A DNA stretch of 64,000 nt from Armatimonadota bacterium. GTDB taxonomy: Bacteria; Armatimonadota; UBA5829; JAUSEB01. Below are positions 9,591 to 17,726 of this stretch, piece after piece. Within the stretch, counting starts at the first letter, position 1. Every line of letters begins with the position of its first letter. A model generated the notes under the pieces. It saw only the letters and a list, made by a program, of their open reading frames with translations. It was not told the DNA's origin and made no database searches. The stretch is taken from NCBI GenBank assembly GCA_030649165.1, contig JAUSGG010000058.1, positions 1 through 64,000 of the forward strand, in the 5' to 3' direction. Position numbers and translations under genes: made by a program.

Positions 9591-9671
9591 CGATTCGACG
9601 GTTTGTCTTTTTTTCATGTACGGGCTGCGCTCGTGCGGGAAAGAGACAGCGGTCGAAAGGAGGCGGGTTCG

Positions 9672-9980
9672 ATGAAAATATCGAGTTTTGAATCGGGAAA
9701 AGCCGGGCACGTTTCCCCAGCGTCACAGCCAGCGCCGCGGATACTGCCGAAGGACCGTCCGAGACGGAGGGAACTGCGGTCACATCTGGCGGAGGCCCAG
9801 CTAACGCCGCTCGAACAGGGCATACTGAAGGCTGAGCGCGCGCTGGAAAAGATACCGGATATCCGCCACGAGCTTGTCGAGCCGCTGAAGAAAGCCATTC
9901 AGGAGGGGACCTATAAGGTAAGCGGGCAGGATATAGCCGACATGATGATCCGGCGCAGGCTGGCGGACAAGATCCGTTAA
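9672..9980 (+). CDS. flgM: FlgM-like anti-sigma-28 factor
   Basis: 102 residues. The C-terminal third (IRHELVEPLKKAIQEGTYKV, then SGQDIADMMIRR) is the FlgM signature, where VxxLKxAIxxGTYxV and IAxxMI helices bind and hold sigma-28 (FliA). The N-terminal half is basic and low in structure, as usual for this family. Start: ATG 9672, with AAAGGAGG 7-8 bases upstream. An in-frame start about 70 bp earlier would lack a ribosome site. The c-di-GMP-I riboswitch upstream suggests direct control by c-di-GMP. No other flagellar gene lies in the window, so the sigma factor it binds is unknown. Confidence 0.8.
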   Translation: MKISSFESGKAGHVSPASQPAPRILPKDRPRRRELRSHLAEAQLTPLEQGILKAERALEKIPDIRHELVEPLKKAIQEGTYKVSGQDIADMMIRRRLADKIR

Positions 9981-10043
9981 CCTGCTTTAACCGCGAACGC
10001 ATCACAGGGCGACTGCTTGCTCGAACACGAATAGCCGACGCTG

Positions 10044-10065
10044 GAGAGGCCATTTGCGGCCTCTC
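10044..10065. terminator. hairpin between flgM and parA
   Basis: GAGAGGCC, six-base loop, GGCCTCTC: a perfect 8-bp stem. No T run follows (TAAGTCGCG), so it may be a weak or Rho-assisted terminator for flgM or an RNA stabiliser. Confidence 0.35.
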
Positions 10066-10144
10066 TAAGTCGCGTACGGGCGGATAACTTGAAGGAGTAA
10101 ACCTACCGAGCGCCGAAGTCCTATCTGTTTGCGGTGGTGATGCT

Positions 10145-10921
10145 ATGCACAACAAATTTGCGGTAGTGAACCAAAAGGGCGGAGTGGGCAAGACCACGAC
10201 CGCCGTCAACCTCGCGGCGTACATGGCGGACTCGGGGCAGCGTGTGCTCCTGGTGGACACCGATCCGCAGGGGAACGCGACCAGCGGACTCGGGATAGTC
10301 AAGTCCGATATTCGCGGGTGCGTCTACGACGTGCTCGTGAACGACACGCCGATCGATGAAGTCGTGGTATCTTGCGGGATAGAAGGGCTCGACGTCGTTC
10401 CAGCCACTCTGGATCTCGCCGGCGCCGACATAGACTTGATGACTATGATGTCCCGCGAGACCAAGCTGAAACACGCGCTGGAGAAGGTGGAGAACCGCTA
10501 CGACTACATCGTCATAGACTGCCCGCCATCGCTGGGCCTGCTTACCATAAACGTGCTCGCGGCGGTGCGCTACGCCATATTGCCGATCCAGTGCGAGTAC
10601 TACGCTCTCGAGGGCATCAGCCATTTGCTTAAGACCATCGAGCTTGTGAAGCAGCACTTGAACCCGGAATTGGAGGTGGCGAAAGTCCTCCTGACAATGT
10701 TCGACTACCGCACTAACCTGTCCCAGCAGGTCGTCAGAGAGGTGCAGATGTTCTTCCAGGACAAAGTCTCGCCCGTGCTGGTGCCAAGAAACGTGCGCCT
10801 GAGCGAGGCGCCGAGCCACGGTCTTTCGATAATGGACTACGATCCCAAATCAAGGGGAGCCGAGGCGTACAAGAAGTTCTCCGCGGAGGTAATGGAGTAT
10901 GGAAAAGAAAGGGTTGGGTAG
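10145..10921 (+). CDS. parA: chromosome-partitioning ATPase ParA (Soj)
   Basis: 258 residues, the usual length of chromosomal ParA/Soj. The deviant Walker A motif KGGVGKTTT is at about 11-19, followed by LLVDTDPQGNAT (Walker A') and DYIVIDCPPSLG (Walker B). It dimerises on ATP, coats the nucleoid and is released by ParB, moving parS-bound origins. The 3' end overlaps parB by 23 bp, so the two genes are surely co-transcribed and probably translationally coupled. The expected partner site parS is present inside parB. Chromosomal rather than plasmid type judging from length, lack of an N-terminal HTH and the parS type. Confidence 0.95.
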   Translation: MHNKFAVVNQKGGVGKTTTAVNLAAYMADSGQRVLLVDTDPQGNATSGLGIVKSDIRGCVYDVLVNDTPIDEVVVSCGIEGLDVVPATLDLAGADIDLMTMMSRETKLKHALEKVENRYDYIVIDCPPSLGLLTINVLAAVRYAILPIQCEYYALEGISHLLKTIELVKQHLNPELEVAKVLLTMFDYRTNLSQQVVREVQMFFQDKVSPVLVPRNVRLSEAPSHGLSIMDYDPKSRGAEAYKKFSAEVMEYGKERVG

Positions 10922-11756
10922 AGGCCTCGGTTCGCTGATCCCCGGCGCAGGTTGGAAGGAAGACCGCTCGACTTCGATAGAGATTCCGCTCGACTCGATC
11001 AGCTTTAACCCGTTCCAGCCGCGGAAGGGTTACGACGACGAGAAATTCCAGGACCTCGTGCGCTCGGTGCGCGTCCACGGTATACTGCAGCCCGTCGTGG
11101 TGCGTTCCAAGGGAGAAAGCTCGTTTGAGCTAGTGGCCGGCGAGAGAAGGCTGCGGGCGGCGTCAGAAGCGGGATTGGCGAAAATCCCGGCTGTGGTCAA
11201 GGAGTTGACCAACCAGCAGAGCCTGGAGGTCGCGCTGATTGAGAACATCCAGCGCGAGGACATTTCCCCTCTTGAGGCCGCAAGGGCTTACAGGCGGCTG
11301 ACCGAGGAGTTTGGGCTCTCTCAGGAAGAGATAGCGTTTCGACTCGGCAAGAGCCGGTCCGGCGTGGCCAACACGCTTCGTCTCCTGCACTTGCCGACGG
11401 ATATTCAGGTCAGCCTGGAAAGAGGCGAGCTTACGGAAGGACACGCGCGGGCCCTGCTGAGCATCAGCGATCCCGATCTGCAGCGCAGGGCCTGGGAGAA
11501 GATAGTCGGCGAGCGGTTATCCGTGCGAGAGGCCGAACGCATTTCCAAGGACGGATCGGACGGCGATGTTTCACGTGAAACAATTGCGCCGGCAGCCAAG
11601 GATCCGAACCTTCAAGCAGTGGAAGACCAGTTGCGACAACTCTTTGGGACTAAGGTATTGATAAGCAACCGGCGCGGCCGGGGCAGGCTGGAGATAGAGT
11701 TCTACTCCGATGATGACCTTCAGCGTATACTCGCACTTCTCTTCCAGGATGCCTGA
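10899..11756 (+). CDS. parB: chromosome-partitioning protein ParB (Spo0J)
   Basis: 285 residues. It starts MEKKGLGRGLGSLIPG, the typical ParA-activating N-terminal tail. The ParB/Srx CTPase domain (about 25-115) contains NPFQPRK and AGERRLRAA, where the arginines bind CTP. The HTH region (about 120-200) has SQEEIAFRLGKSRSGVANT, and a C-terminal dimerisation domain follows. It loads at parS as a sliding clamp. The start overlaps parA. The codons for DVSRETI near residue 225 contain a full parS site. Confidence 0.95.
   Translation: MEKKGLGRGLGSLIPGAGWKEDRSTSIEIPLDSISFNPFQPRKGYDDEKFQDLVRSVRVHGILQPVVVRSKGESSFELVAGERRLRAASEAGLAKIPAVVKELTNQQSLEVALIENIQREDISPLEAARAYRRLTEEFGLSQEEIAFRLGKSRSGVANTLRLLHLPTDIQVSLERGELTEGHARALLSISDPDLQRRAWEKIVGERLSVREAERISKDGSDGDVSRETIAPAAKDPNLQAVEDQLRQLFGTKVLISNRRGRGRLEIEFYSDDDLQRILALLFQDA
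11567..11582. promoter_or_regulatory. parS centromere site
   Basis: TGTTTCACGTGAAACA, an exact match to the 16-bp consensus parS palindrome bound by chromosomal ParB. It lies within parB and is read as part of the peptide VSRET. A parS here usually means that the replication origin is not far away, although no dnaA or origin is in the window. Confidence 0.95.
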
Positions 11757-11773
11757 ACTGCCGCCCTTTGTGA

Positions 11774-11905
11774 GTAAGAGTTCAGCGTTCAGAAGTACGC
11801 CCGCCCCGGCATCCAGCCAGGGAGTAAAGACGAGTGTAATCCCCTCTCCCTTGAGGGAGAGGGTTAGGGTGAGGGTGAGAGTTCTCTCCATTTTTGAACT
11901 CTTAC
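11774..11905. repeat. E-type MITE-like repeat, copy 3
   Basis: Terminal repeats GTAAGAGTTCAG (left) and TTGAACTCTTAC (right) enclose the CCCTCTCCCTTGAGGGAGAGGG hairpin and GTTAGGGTGAGGGTGAGAG. It starts 17 bp after the parB stop and ends 55 bp before the next gene. Confidence 0.8.
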
Positions 11906-11960
11906 CTTTCTGAGTTGACAGGCGAGCCGGCAGTGGCTACATTTGATGTGGTGAATCCAG

Positions 11961-12611
11961 ATGAGCAATAATGACAGCATTAGACAAGACGAACCCCTCT
12001 CCACACAAGACGGCGCGATGAAGACCGTTCGGAGCGTATTGATCTTCGTGCTGGGGCTAGCCGCGTTTTTCTCACTCGGCTTCTTTGTGATCGGCCCCAG
12101 GATGCAGCGGGGAAGCGCCCCGGCTCCCACCACACAAACCGCGGCGTCGGATAAAGATACTTGGGGGCAGGCGCCTCCTCCTCCGAAACCCGCGCCAAAG
12201 CCGACGGGCAGCGTCGCCGAGGTCGAGGTCAACGAGATATCTCCCCGGTCCGACTCTTCCACCAATGCCAACTCCGGCGCGCGCGAGGCCGACACGCTCG
12301 AACAACTCTCGCACTCCGATGAAACGCCGGCCCCATCTACGCCGGAGGCGGCAGAAACCGAGGCGTCTTCGCGCAGCCCGCGTCACTTCTACGTCCAGGT
12401 CGGCGTTTACGAGGACAAGGGTAACGCAAGAATTCTGGCGTCGCGATTAGCGGACGAAGGGTACGGGACGAGCATCAGACAGATCAACCGAAACGGAACC
12501 GCGGCCTATCAAGTCGTCATCGGCGCGGCAAGGGAGAAAGCCGACGCCCAGAAGCTTGTGGACGAGCTGAAGACCGCGGGCAAGGACGTTATGATAGCCC
12601 CCGCCGACTGA
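11961..12611 (+). CDS. SPOR-domain membrane protein
   Basis: 216 residues with one membrane segment at about 22-45 (VLIFVLGLAAFFSLGFFVIG), N-terminus inside. A Pro/Ala/Ser-rich spacer (about 50-135) leads to a SPOR domain at about 141-216, beginning HFYVQVGVYEDKGNARILAS and ending KDVMIAPAD. SPOR domains bind peptidoglycan stripped of peptide stems, at division septa. The layout (short cytoplasmic tail, TM, linker, SPOR) is that of FtsN- or DedD-like division proteins or lipoprotein partners, but it could equally be a general wall-binding protein. It follows parAB with an E-type repeat between, so probably has its own transcription. Confidence 0.85.
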   Translation: MSNNDSIRQDEPLSTQDGAMKTVRSVLIFVLGLAAFFSLGFFVIGPRMQRGSAPAPTTQTAASDKDTWGQAPPPPKPAPKPTGSVAEVEVNEISPRSDSSTNANSGAREADTLEQLSHSDETPAPSTPEAAETEASSRSPRHFYVQVGVYEDKGNARILASRLADEGYGTSIRQINRNGTAAYQVVIGAAREKADAQKLVDELKTAGKDVMIAPAD

Positions 12612-12669
12612 GCGCTCCCCGCCTTGGGCCTTTCCGTTACTTTCAACCCACTCCAAGCGTACAATAAAA

Positions 12670-12699
12670 CAGGCCCAGGTTCTGCCCAACCTCGGCCTG
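12670..12699 (-). terminator. probable bidirectional terminator after the sdh operon and SPOR gene
   Basis: Stem CAGGCC-AGGTT / AACCT-GGCCTG with one bulged base on each side and a six-base loop. Read on the minus strand it is followed by TTTTATT, a good U run at the end of sdhB transcription. Read on the plus strand it is followed by AGCTTTT, so it may also end the SPOR gene transcript. Confidence 0.65.
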
Positions 12700-12816
12700 A
12701 GCTTTTCCCGAAATGCATCGGAGTCAGCTACTGTAATTGTCGGAAAGAGCCGTTCATTTGCTTAGGGTATTCCTTCCCCGAATCCGGCAATCAACTACCT
12801 CGAGAAAGAACACCTA

Positions 12817-12879
12817 TCCCGCGGGAACGATCTTGTACGACCAAGTCATCGAGCATCGCCGAAGTCAGTTCCCGCGGGA
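12817..12879. repeat. inverted repeat in a 330-bp non-coding gap; half is repeated near 22.8 kb
   Basis: TCCCGCGGGAAC (12817-12828) is repeated inverted as GTTCCCGCGGGA (12868-12879). The stretch 12834-12884 resembles 22831-22880 (TTGTAC.ACCA...CAGTTCCCGCGG). Otherwise the gap 12612-12937 shows only the terminator. Confidence 0.5.
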
Positions 12880-12937
12880 GGCCACAACCAGCTTTCCAAT
12901 CCCTTGGTCGGCGCGCAGAGCTATGACTGACCCATAC

Positions 12938-13636
12938 CTACAGTTTCTGCGACATTATGGCGCGCTTGACATCCTGGATGGCCTTGGTGACTTTGATGTC
13001 GCGAGGACACGCGTCGGTGCAGTTGAATATCGTCCGGCAGCGCCACGCGCCTTCGCGCGAGTTGAGGATGTCCAGTCGCTCTCCTCCGGCCTGATCGCGG
13101 CTGTCGAAGATAAACCTGTGGGCGCTGACGATTGCCGCGGGACCTATATAGTCCGTGTTCGCCCAGAAGATGGGGCAGGAGGTCGTGCAGGAGGCGCAGA
13201 GGATGCACTTGGTCGTGTCATCGTACTTCGCCCTGTCCTCAGGACTCTGGAACCGCTCGACAGTCGGCATTGGGTCTTCGTTCACGAGATAAGGCATCAC
13301 GTTACGGTATTGCTCGAAAAACCCGGTCAGGTCTACGATCAGGTCTCTCTTGACCGGGAAACCGCGTATCGGCTCCAGGGTGATATTCGGAGCCACCTGC
13401 CTGATCAGCGTCTTACAGGCAAGGCGATTGGTCCTGTTGATCCTCATTGCGTCTGAACCGCATATTCCGTGCGCGCAGGAGCTCCTGTAGGCGAGCGAGC
13501 CGTCCTGATACCATCTCACGGCGTTGAGCGCGTCCAGCACGCGATCCGTCGGCTCAACGTCCGCCTCGTAGTTTTGAAAGTGCGGGGCCTTGTCATTGTC
13601 AGGATCGAACCGCAGTATCTTCAGCTTTACCAACAT
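12938..13636 (-). CDS. sdhB: succinate dehydrogenase iron-sulfur subunit
   Basis: 232 residues, normal SdhB length. The N-terminal ferredoxin domain has the [2Fe-2S] ligands SCAHGICGSD...RLAC, with Asp in the third position as in E. coli SdhB. The C-terminal domain has CILCASCTTSCP for [4Fe-4S] and CRTIFNCTDACP for [3Fe-4S]. It passes electrons from FAD in SdhA to quinone at the SdhCD membrane anchor. It is last in the fumAB-sdhCDAB operon, 12 bp after sdhA. Confidence 0.95.
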   Translation of the reverse strand: MLVKLKILRFDPDNDKAPHFQNYEADVEPTDRVLDALNAVRWYQDGSLAYRSSCAHGICGSDAMRINRTNRLACKTLIRQVAPNITLEPIRGFPVKRDLIVDLTGFFEQYRNVMPYLVNEDPMPTVERFQSPEDRAKYDDTTKCILCASCTTSCPIFWANTDYIGPAAIVSAHRFIFDSRDQAGGERLDILNSREGAWRCRTIFNCTDACPRDIKVTKAIQDVKRAIMSQKL

Positions 13637-13648
13637 AGCTCCAGACTC

Positions 13649-15373
13649 CTAATATTTCCGCTCTTTGGGCTCAAAGCGAGTTATCTTCACCGGCTTATAG
13701 CGCAGCTCTATCCCGTTGTCTTTCCGAAACGCCATTGTATGTTTGAGCCAGTTTGCGTCATCTCGTTTGGGATAATCCACCCTGGAGTGGGCTCCCCGGC
13801 TCTCAGTGCGCGCAAGGGCTGAGACGACGAGCGCCTCCGCCAGGTCCAGCAAATAGCCCAGTTCCACGGTTTCCATCAGGTCGGCGTTATACTTGGACCC
13901 CTTATAGCGGAGCGAAATCCGCTGGTACCGGTCCTTCAGTTTCGCAAGCTCCTCCTGCATCGTTTTCAGGCTGGCTTCGTCCCTGAAGATGGACGCCTTA
14001 TCCATCATCTTCTGCTGCAGGTCGGCGCGTATAGCTCCTGCGAGCTCGCCGCCGTTGGCCGACCATATCTTATCTAGCAATGCCCTGGCAGGCGCGTCGG
14101 GCTGAGACGGCAGCTCCAGCAGGGGAGACTCGCGGACGAACCGCGCCATGTGATCGCCCGCGCGCTTGCCGAAGACTTGAATGTCCACTAGCGAGTTCGT
14201 GCCCAGCCTGTTAGCGCCGTGAACGGACACGCAGGCGCACTCGCCGGCCGCGTAGAGCCCGGGTATCACCGCGCCGGTCTCGTCCGCCAGAACACGGGCA
14301 TCGACGTCGGTCGGAATTCCTCCCATAGCGTAATGGGCGGTCGGCTGAACCGGAATAGGCTCTTTGACGGGGTCAACGCCCAGATAGGTTCGCACAAAGT
14401 CAGTGACGTCCGGCAGCTTCTCCTCGATGACCTCAGCGCCGAGGTGCGTGAGATCCAGGAGCAGATAATCCTTGCCGTCCACACCGCGCCCCTCTGCGAT
14501 CTCCCGGTGCATCGCCTGGGAAACCATGTCCCTGGGGGCCAAGTCCTTTATGGTTGGCGCGTAACGCTCCATAAAACGCTCGCCCGTGCCGTTCAGAAGA
14601 ATGCCTCCCTCACCTCTTGCGCCCTCGGTGATCAGGATTCCCAGCTTGTATATGCCGGTCGGGTGGAATTGGAAGAACTCCATGTCTTCCAGTGGGATTC
14701 CATTTCTGTAGAGAACGGCAGGACCGTCGCCCGTAAGAGCGTGGGCGTTGCTGGTGACCTTATACATCTTCCCGAAACCGCCGCTGGCGAAGAGAACGGT
14801 CTTTGCGTGGAAAATGTGCAGCTCGCCCGTCCCGATGTCCATGGCGATCACACCACCGCAGACGCCGTCGGACATTATGATGTCGAGAACGCTGTATTCG
14901 TTGAAGAAGACGACGTTGTTCTTCACGCACTGCTGGTACAGTGTTTGAAGGATCATGTGGCCCGTGCGGTCGGCGGCGTAGCAGCTCCGCATGACCGGCT
15001 CTTTGCCCTCATACTTCGTGTGACCGCCGAACCTGCGCTGATCGATCTTGCCCTCGGGAGTCCGGCTGAACGGCAATCCCATGTGCTCCAGGTCGTAAAC
15101 GGCCTCCACGGCGTCCCTGCACATGATGTCTATCGCGTCCTGGTCACCCAGGTAATCGCTTCCCTTGACCGTGTCGAAAGCGTGCCACTCCCAGTGGTCT
15201 TCTTCGCGATTGCCCAGCGCCGCGCCGATGCCGCCCTGGGCGGTGCCGGTGTGGGACCGCGTCGGATACAGCTTCGTGAGAACGGCCACGTCGGAGACCG
15301 TGGAAAGCTGCAGGGCCGCTCTCAGGCCCGCTCCCCCGGCGCCCACGATAATCGCATTGTACTTGTGATACAT
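13649..15373 (-). CDS. sdhA: succinate dehydrogenase flavoprotein subunit
   Basis: 574 residues. The FAD-binding Rossmann motif IIVGAGGAGLRAAL is at about 8-21 and the SHTGTAQGGIGAALGN flavinylation region follows. FFQFHPTGIY and the active-site stretch around GGEGGILLNGTGERFMERY, and HGANRLGTNSL near 395, are family hallmarks. It oxidises succinate to fumarate. The order with neighbours (C-D-A-B) is the usual operon order and rules out a lone fumarate reductase-like flavoprotein. The spacing to sdhD is 12 bp. Confidence 0.95.
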   Translation of the reverse strand: MYHKYNAIIVGAGGAGLRAALQLSTVSDVAVLTKLYPTRSHTGTAQGGIGAALGNREEDHWEWHAFDTVKGSDYLGDQDAIDIMCRDAVEAVYDLEHMGLPFSRTPEGKIDQRRFGGHTKYEGKEPVMRSCYAADRTGHMILQTLYQQCVKNNVVFFNEYSVLDIIMSDGVCGGVIAMDIGTGELHIFHAKTVLFASGGFGKMYKVTSNAHALTGDGPAVLYRNGIPLEDMEFFQFHPTGIYKLGILITEGARGEGGILLNGTGERFMERYAPTIKDLAPRDMVSQAMHREIAEGRGVDGKDYLLLDLTHLGAEVIEEKLPDVTDFVRTYLGVDPVKEPIPVQPTAHYAMGGIPTDVDARVLADETGAVIPGLYAAGECACVSVHGANRLGTNSLVDIQVFGKRAGDHMARFVRESPLLELPSQPDAPARALLDKIWSANGGELAGAIRADLQQKMMDKASIFRDEASLKTMQEELAKLKDRYQRISLRYKGSKYNADLMETVELGYLLDLAEALVVSALARTESRGAHSRVDYPKRDDANWLKHTMAFRKDNGIELRYKPVKITRFEPKERKY

Positions 15374-15385
15374 CTGACGCCTCCT

Positions 15386-15757
15386 CTACCTGACCCGCTG
15401 GAATGTGACAATGACGAGAGCTCCGACCACCAGGAAGAAGAAGCTCGCGGTGTAAAGCGCGGCCAGGAACAGAGCGCGCCATCCCCTGGCGTGGATATAG
15501 TCGTCGATCAATGTGCGGGCCCCATTCGCTCCGTGCACGAGAGCGAGGCTCAGCAGAAGCAGGTCGTACGTCTTCCAGAACGGCGTCCTGTATTGCCGCG
15601 CGACGAACTCATAGTCGATCTTCTCCACGCCGTTCAGAAGATGCATATAACCGAAGTGGCCGAGCGCGAGGAGTATGAGCAGTATCCCGGACACGCGCAT
15701 GAAAAACCAGGCGTATAGCTCAAAGCCACCCGATGCGGGCCTTGTGCGCAGTCTCAC
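15386..15757 (-). CDS. sdhD: succinate dehydrogenase membrane anchor subunit
   Basis: 123 residues with three predicted membrane helices (about 15-38 ending GHFGYMHLL, 55-78, 95-118). The His in helix 1 and the stretch LALVHGANGARTLIDDYI are typical of SdhD/SdhC anchor proteins, where His is a haem b ligand and the loop helps form the quinone site. Start is GTG 15757, with GGAGG six bases upstream; the gene is 9 bp after sdhC. Assignment rests mainly on helices and position. Confidence 0.8.
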   Translation of the reverse strand: MRLRTRPASGGFELYAWFFMRVSGILLILLALGHFGYMHLLNGVEKIDYEFVARQYRTPFWKTYDLLLLSLALVHGANGARTLIDDYIHARGWRALFLAALYTASFFFLVVGALVIVTFQRVR

Positions 15758-15766
15758 TTGTACCTC

Positions 15767-16135
15767 CTAACCACCTAACATCGATCGGACGATGGGACTC
15801 AACATGATGTACGCTCCCGGGATAAACACGACGAGGAACAACGCCATCACGCCGTAGAACAGCGGTTTCTGTATGTCGGTCCCGCCCTCCCAGAAGTCGA
15901 TTATCATTATACGGACGCCGTTGAGCGCGTGGAAAAGCAGCGCGGCGGCCAGAAATATCTCGAATAGACGGAAGGCCGGGCCGCTGTACAGTTTTACAAA
16001 AAGGTTGTAATACTTAGGACCCCATCCGATGAGGGCCGTGTCGGCGACGTGCACGAACACAAATAGGAGCACCGCGACGCCCGCGCAACGATGGGCCACC
16101 CAAGCCCACATTCCCTCGCTTCCCCTGTAAACCAT
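15767..16135 (-). CDS. sdhC: succinate dehydrogenase cytochrome b556 subunit
   Basis: 122 residues, three membrane helices. AWVAHRCAGVAVLLFVFVHV at the start and FHALNGVRIMIIDFW in the second helix are the SdhC family signature (SGxxL...H / HxxnGxRhlxxD), the latter holding the haem b ligand. It anchors SdhAB to the membrane together with the sdhD product. Starts 55 bp after fumB. Confidence 0.88.
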   Translation of the reverse strand: MVYRGSEGMWAWVAHRCAGVAVLLFVFVHVADTALIGWGPKYYNLFVKLYSGPAFRLFEIFLAAALLFHALNGVRIMIIDFWEGGTDIQKPLFYGVMALFLVVFIPGAYIMLSPIVRSMLGG

Positions 16136-16190
16136 TGTAGTTGCCCTCGCTAAATCGACGTGATTCGTCAGCGCGATCCTCAGCGGACCG

Positions 16191-16748
16191 CTATCTTTCG
16201 TAAGCTCTTACTCCCTCGGTGTACAAATCTCCGCCGCTGGAGTCGTTGATCACGATCACCGGCAGGTCTTCGACCACGAGACGCCGGATTGCCTCAGTGC
16301 CGAGATCCTCGTACGCCACAATCTCGCACGACTTCACTTTGCGCGCCAGCAGCGCCGCGGCGCCGCCCGTCGCCCCGAAGTACACGGCCTTATGCTCTCT
16401 TATGGCGTCTCGGACCGACTGGCTGCGGAGCCCTTTGCCGATCATACCCTTCAAGCCGTACGCGAGCAGAAGCGGCGCGTAAGCGTCCATCCTCCCGCTT
16501 GTCGTAGGACCGGCTGAGCCGATCACCCTCCCCGGCTTGGCCGGAGTTGGGCCGACGTAGTAGATGACCTGGCCGCGGAGATCGACCGGCAGCTCCTTGC
16601 CGGACTGCAGCAGAGCGAACATACGTTTGTGCGCCGCGTCCCGGCCTGTGTAGATCGTCCCGGACAAGAGGACCCTGTCGCCCGCCCTCAGGCGCGCGAT
16701 ATCTTCATCCTTCAGCGGCGTAGAAAGCTTTATCGGTTCTGGCGCTAT
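16191..16748 (-). CDS. fumB: class I fumarase beta (C-terminal) subunit, probable AUA start
   Basis: 185 residues if read from ATA 16748. Two-subunit class I fumarase hydrates fumarate to malate; this subunit carries the substrate-binding swivelling domain, with the motifs LSGTIYTGRDAAHKR, YYVGPTPA and IGSAGPTTSGRMD. The first standard start in frame is TTG 16667, but it lies inside the conserved segment RVLLSGTIYTGRD and would drop about 27 conserved residues (KLSTPLKDEDIARLRAGDR). Between the in-frame TAA 16763 and TTG there is no ATG, GTG or TTG. A strong site AAGGAGGT (16762-16755) sits six bases before ATA 16748, which overlaps the fumA stop as ATAG. Non-standard initiation or a base error is implied. 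The subunit pairs with fumA and lies ahead of sdhCDAB. Confidence 0.85.
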   Translation of the reverse strand: MAPEPIKLSTPLKDEDIARLRAGDRVLLSGTIYTGRDAAHKRMFALLQSGKELPVDLRGQVIYYVGPTPAKPGRVIGSAGPTTSGRMDAYAPLLLAYGLKGMIGKGLRSQSVRDAIREHKAVYFGATGGAAALLARKVKSCEIVAYEDLGTEAIRRLVVEDLPVIVINDSSGGDLYTEGVRAYER

Positions 16749-17587
16749 AGCGTTACCTCCTTATGCCTGGCGGCGTGACACTGGATGTTCACGGCAACTG
16801 GCAAGCTGGCGATGTGAGCGGGAAACGTCTCCACGTTCACCGCAAGCGCCGTCACCCGTCCTCCAAGTCCCGCCGGGCCGACGCCCGTATTGTTCACCAG
16901 CGTCAGCAGTTCCGCTTCCAGCGCGGCGTCGAACGGAACGGGGCTCCGCTCGCCCGTCCGGCGCAGCAGAGCTTTCTTCGCCAGGATAGCGGCCTTCTCC
17001 ATCGTCCCGCCGATGCCGACCCCTACCACGATCGGGGGGCACGGGTTGGCGCCGGCCGTCTTGACCGTCTCCACGACGAATCGCTTGACGCCTTCCACCC
17101 CATCCGACGGCTTAAGCATCCTCACGCTGCTCATGTTCTCGCTGCCGCCGCCCTTAGGCGCGACGGTGATGCGCAGGCCGTCTCCCGGCACAACTTCCAC
17201 GTGAATCACGGCCGGAGTGTTGTCACCGGTGTTGACCCGCTCCAACGGATGCGCGACTATGGATTTCCTGAGATAGCCTTCCTCATAGCCTTTTCTCACG
17301 CCGGCGCCAATTGCGCCGTAGAGATCGCCGCCCGTGATATGCGCGTCCTGGCCCAGATCGACAAACACCACGGCGAAGCCGGTGTCCTGGCAGATCGGGA
17401 CCTGCTCTTCGCGAGCGATTTCCGCGTTTTCGAGCAACTGTTCGAGCACGTCCCTGCCGGCGGGCGATTCTTCGACAGCCAAGCCCTCCCGAAGCGCGTC
17501 GCGCACGTCGTCGGGCAGAGAATAGTTCGCCTCTATGCACATACGCGCAACGGCGTCGGTGATCGTAGCTGCGCTGATCTCCCTCAT
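16745..17587 (-). CDS. fumA: class I fumarase alpha (N-terminal) subunit
   Basis: 280 residues from ATG 17587, chosen because GAGGTT lies just upstream; an earlier in-frame TTG at 17626 has no site. The protein begins MREISAATITDAV and holds PICQDTGFAVVFVDLGQ, GSENMSSVRML and GANPCPPIVVGVGIGGTM. The Cys residues in PICQDTG, GANPCPP and IQCHAARH are the expected three [4Fe-4S] ligands. Some relatives act on tartrate; the joint operon with succinate dehydrogenase favours fumarase. First gene of the fumAB-sdhCDAB operon. Confidence 0.9.
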   Translation of the reverse strand: MREISAATITDAVARMCIEANYSLPDDVRDALREGLAVEESPAGRDVLEQLLENAEIAREEQVPICQDTGFAVVFVDLGQDAHITGGDLYGAIGAGVRKGYEEGYLRKSIVAHPLERVNTGDNTPAVIHVEVVPGDGLRITVAPKGGGSENMSSVRMLKPSDGVEGVKRFVVETVKTAGANPCPPIVVGVGIGGTMEKAAILAKKALLRRTGERSPVPFDAALEAELLTLVNNTGVGPAGLGGRVTALAVNVETFPAHIASLPVAVNIQCHAARHKEVTL

Positions 17588-17654
17588 TGGAACCTCAACA
17601 TTAAGGAGTCCGTAAGCTGGATTCAAATAAAGTTAACCTCAACTTACGGTGGAC

Positions 17655-17683
17655 ATTATATAACGATGAGGCAAAACGCGCAA
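17655..17683 (-). promoter_or_regulatory. probable promoter of the fumAB-sdhCDAB operon
   Basis: On the minus strand TTGCGC, a 17-bp spacer and a perfect TATAAT stand about 60 bp before fumA. The leader between contains a CCGTAAG/CTTACGG inverted pair. Only sequence resemblance to a sigma-70-type promoter supports it. Confidence 0.5.
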
Positions 17684-17726
17684 CGTGTTGGGAGGAGTCG
17701 AACGAGTCGGAGAGAGTCGAGGGCAG

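Noticed and set aside
14219-15718. 499-codon plus-strand frame across sdhA and sdhD
   Set aside because: Antisense shadow of two clear membrane/flavoprotein genes; no domain.
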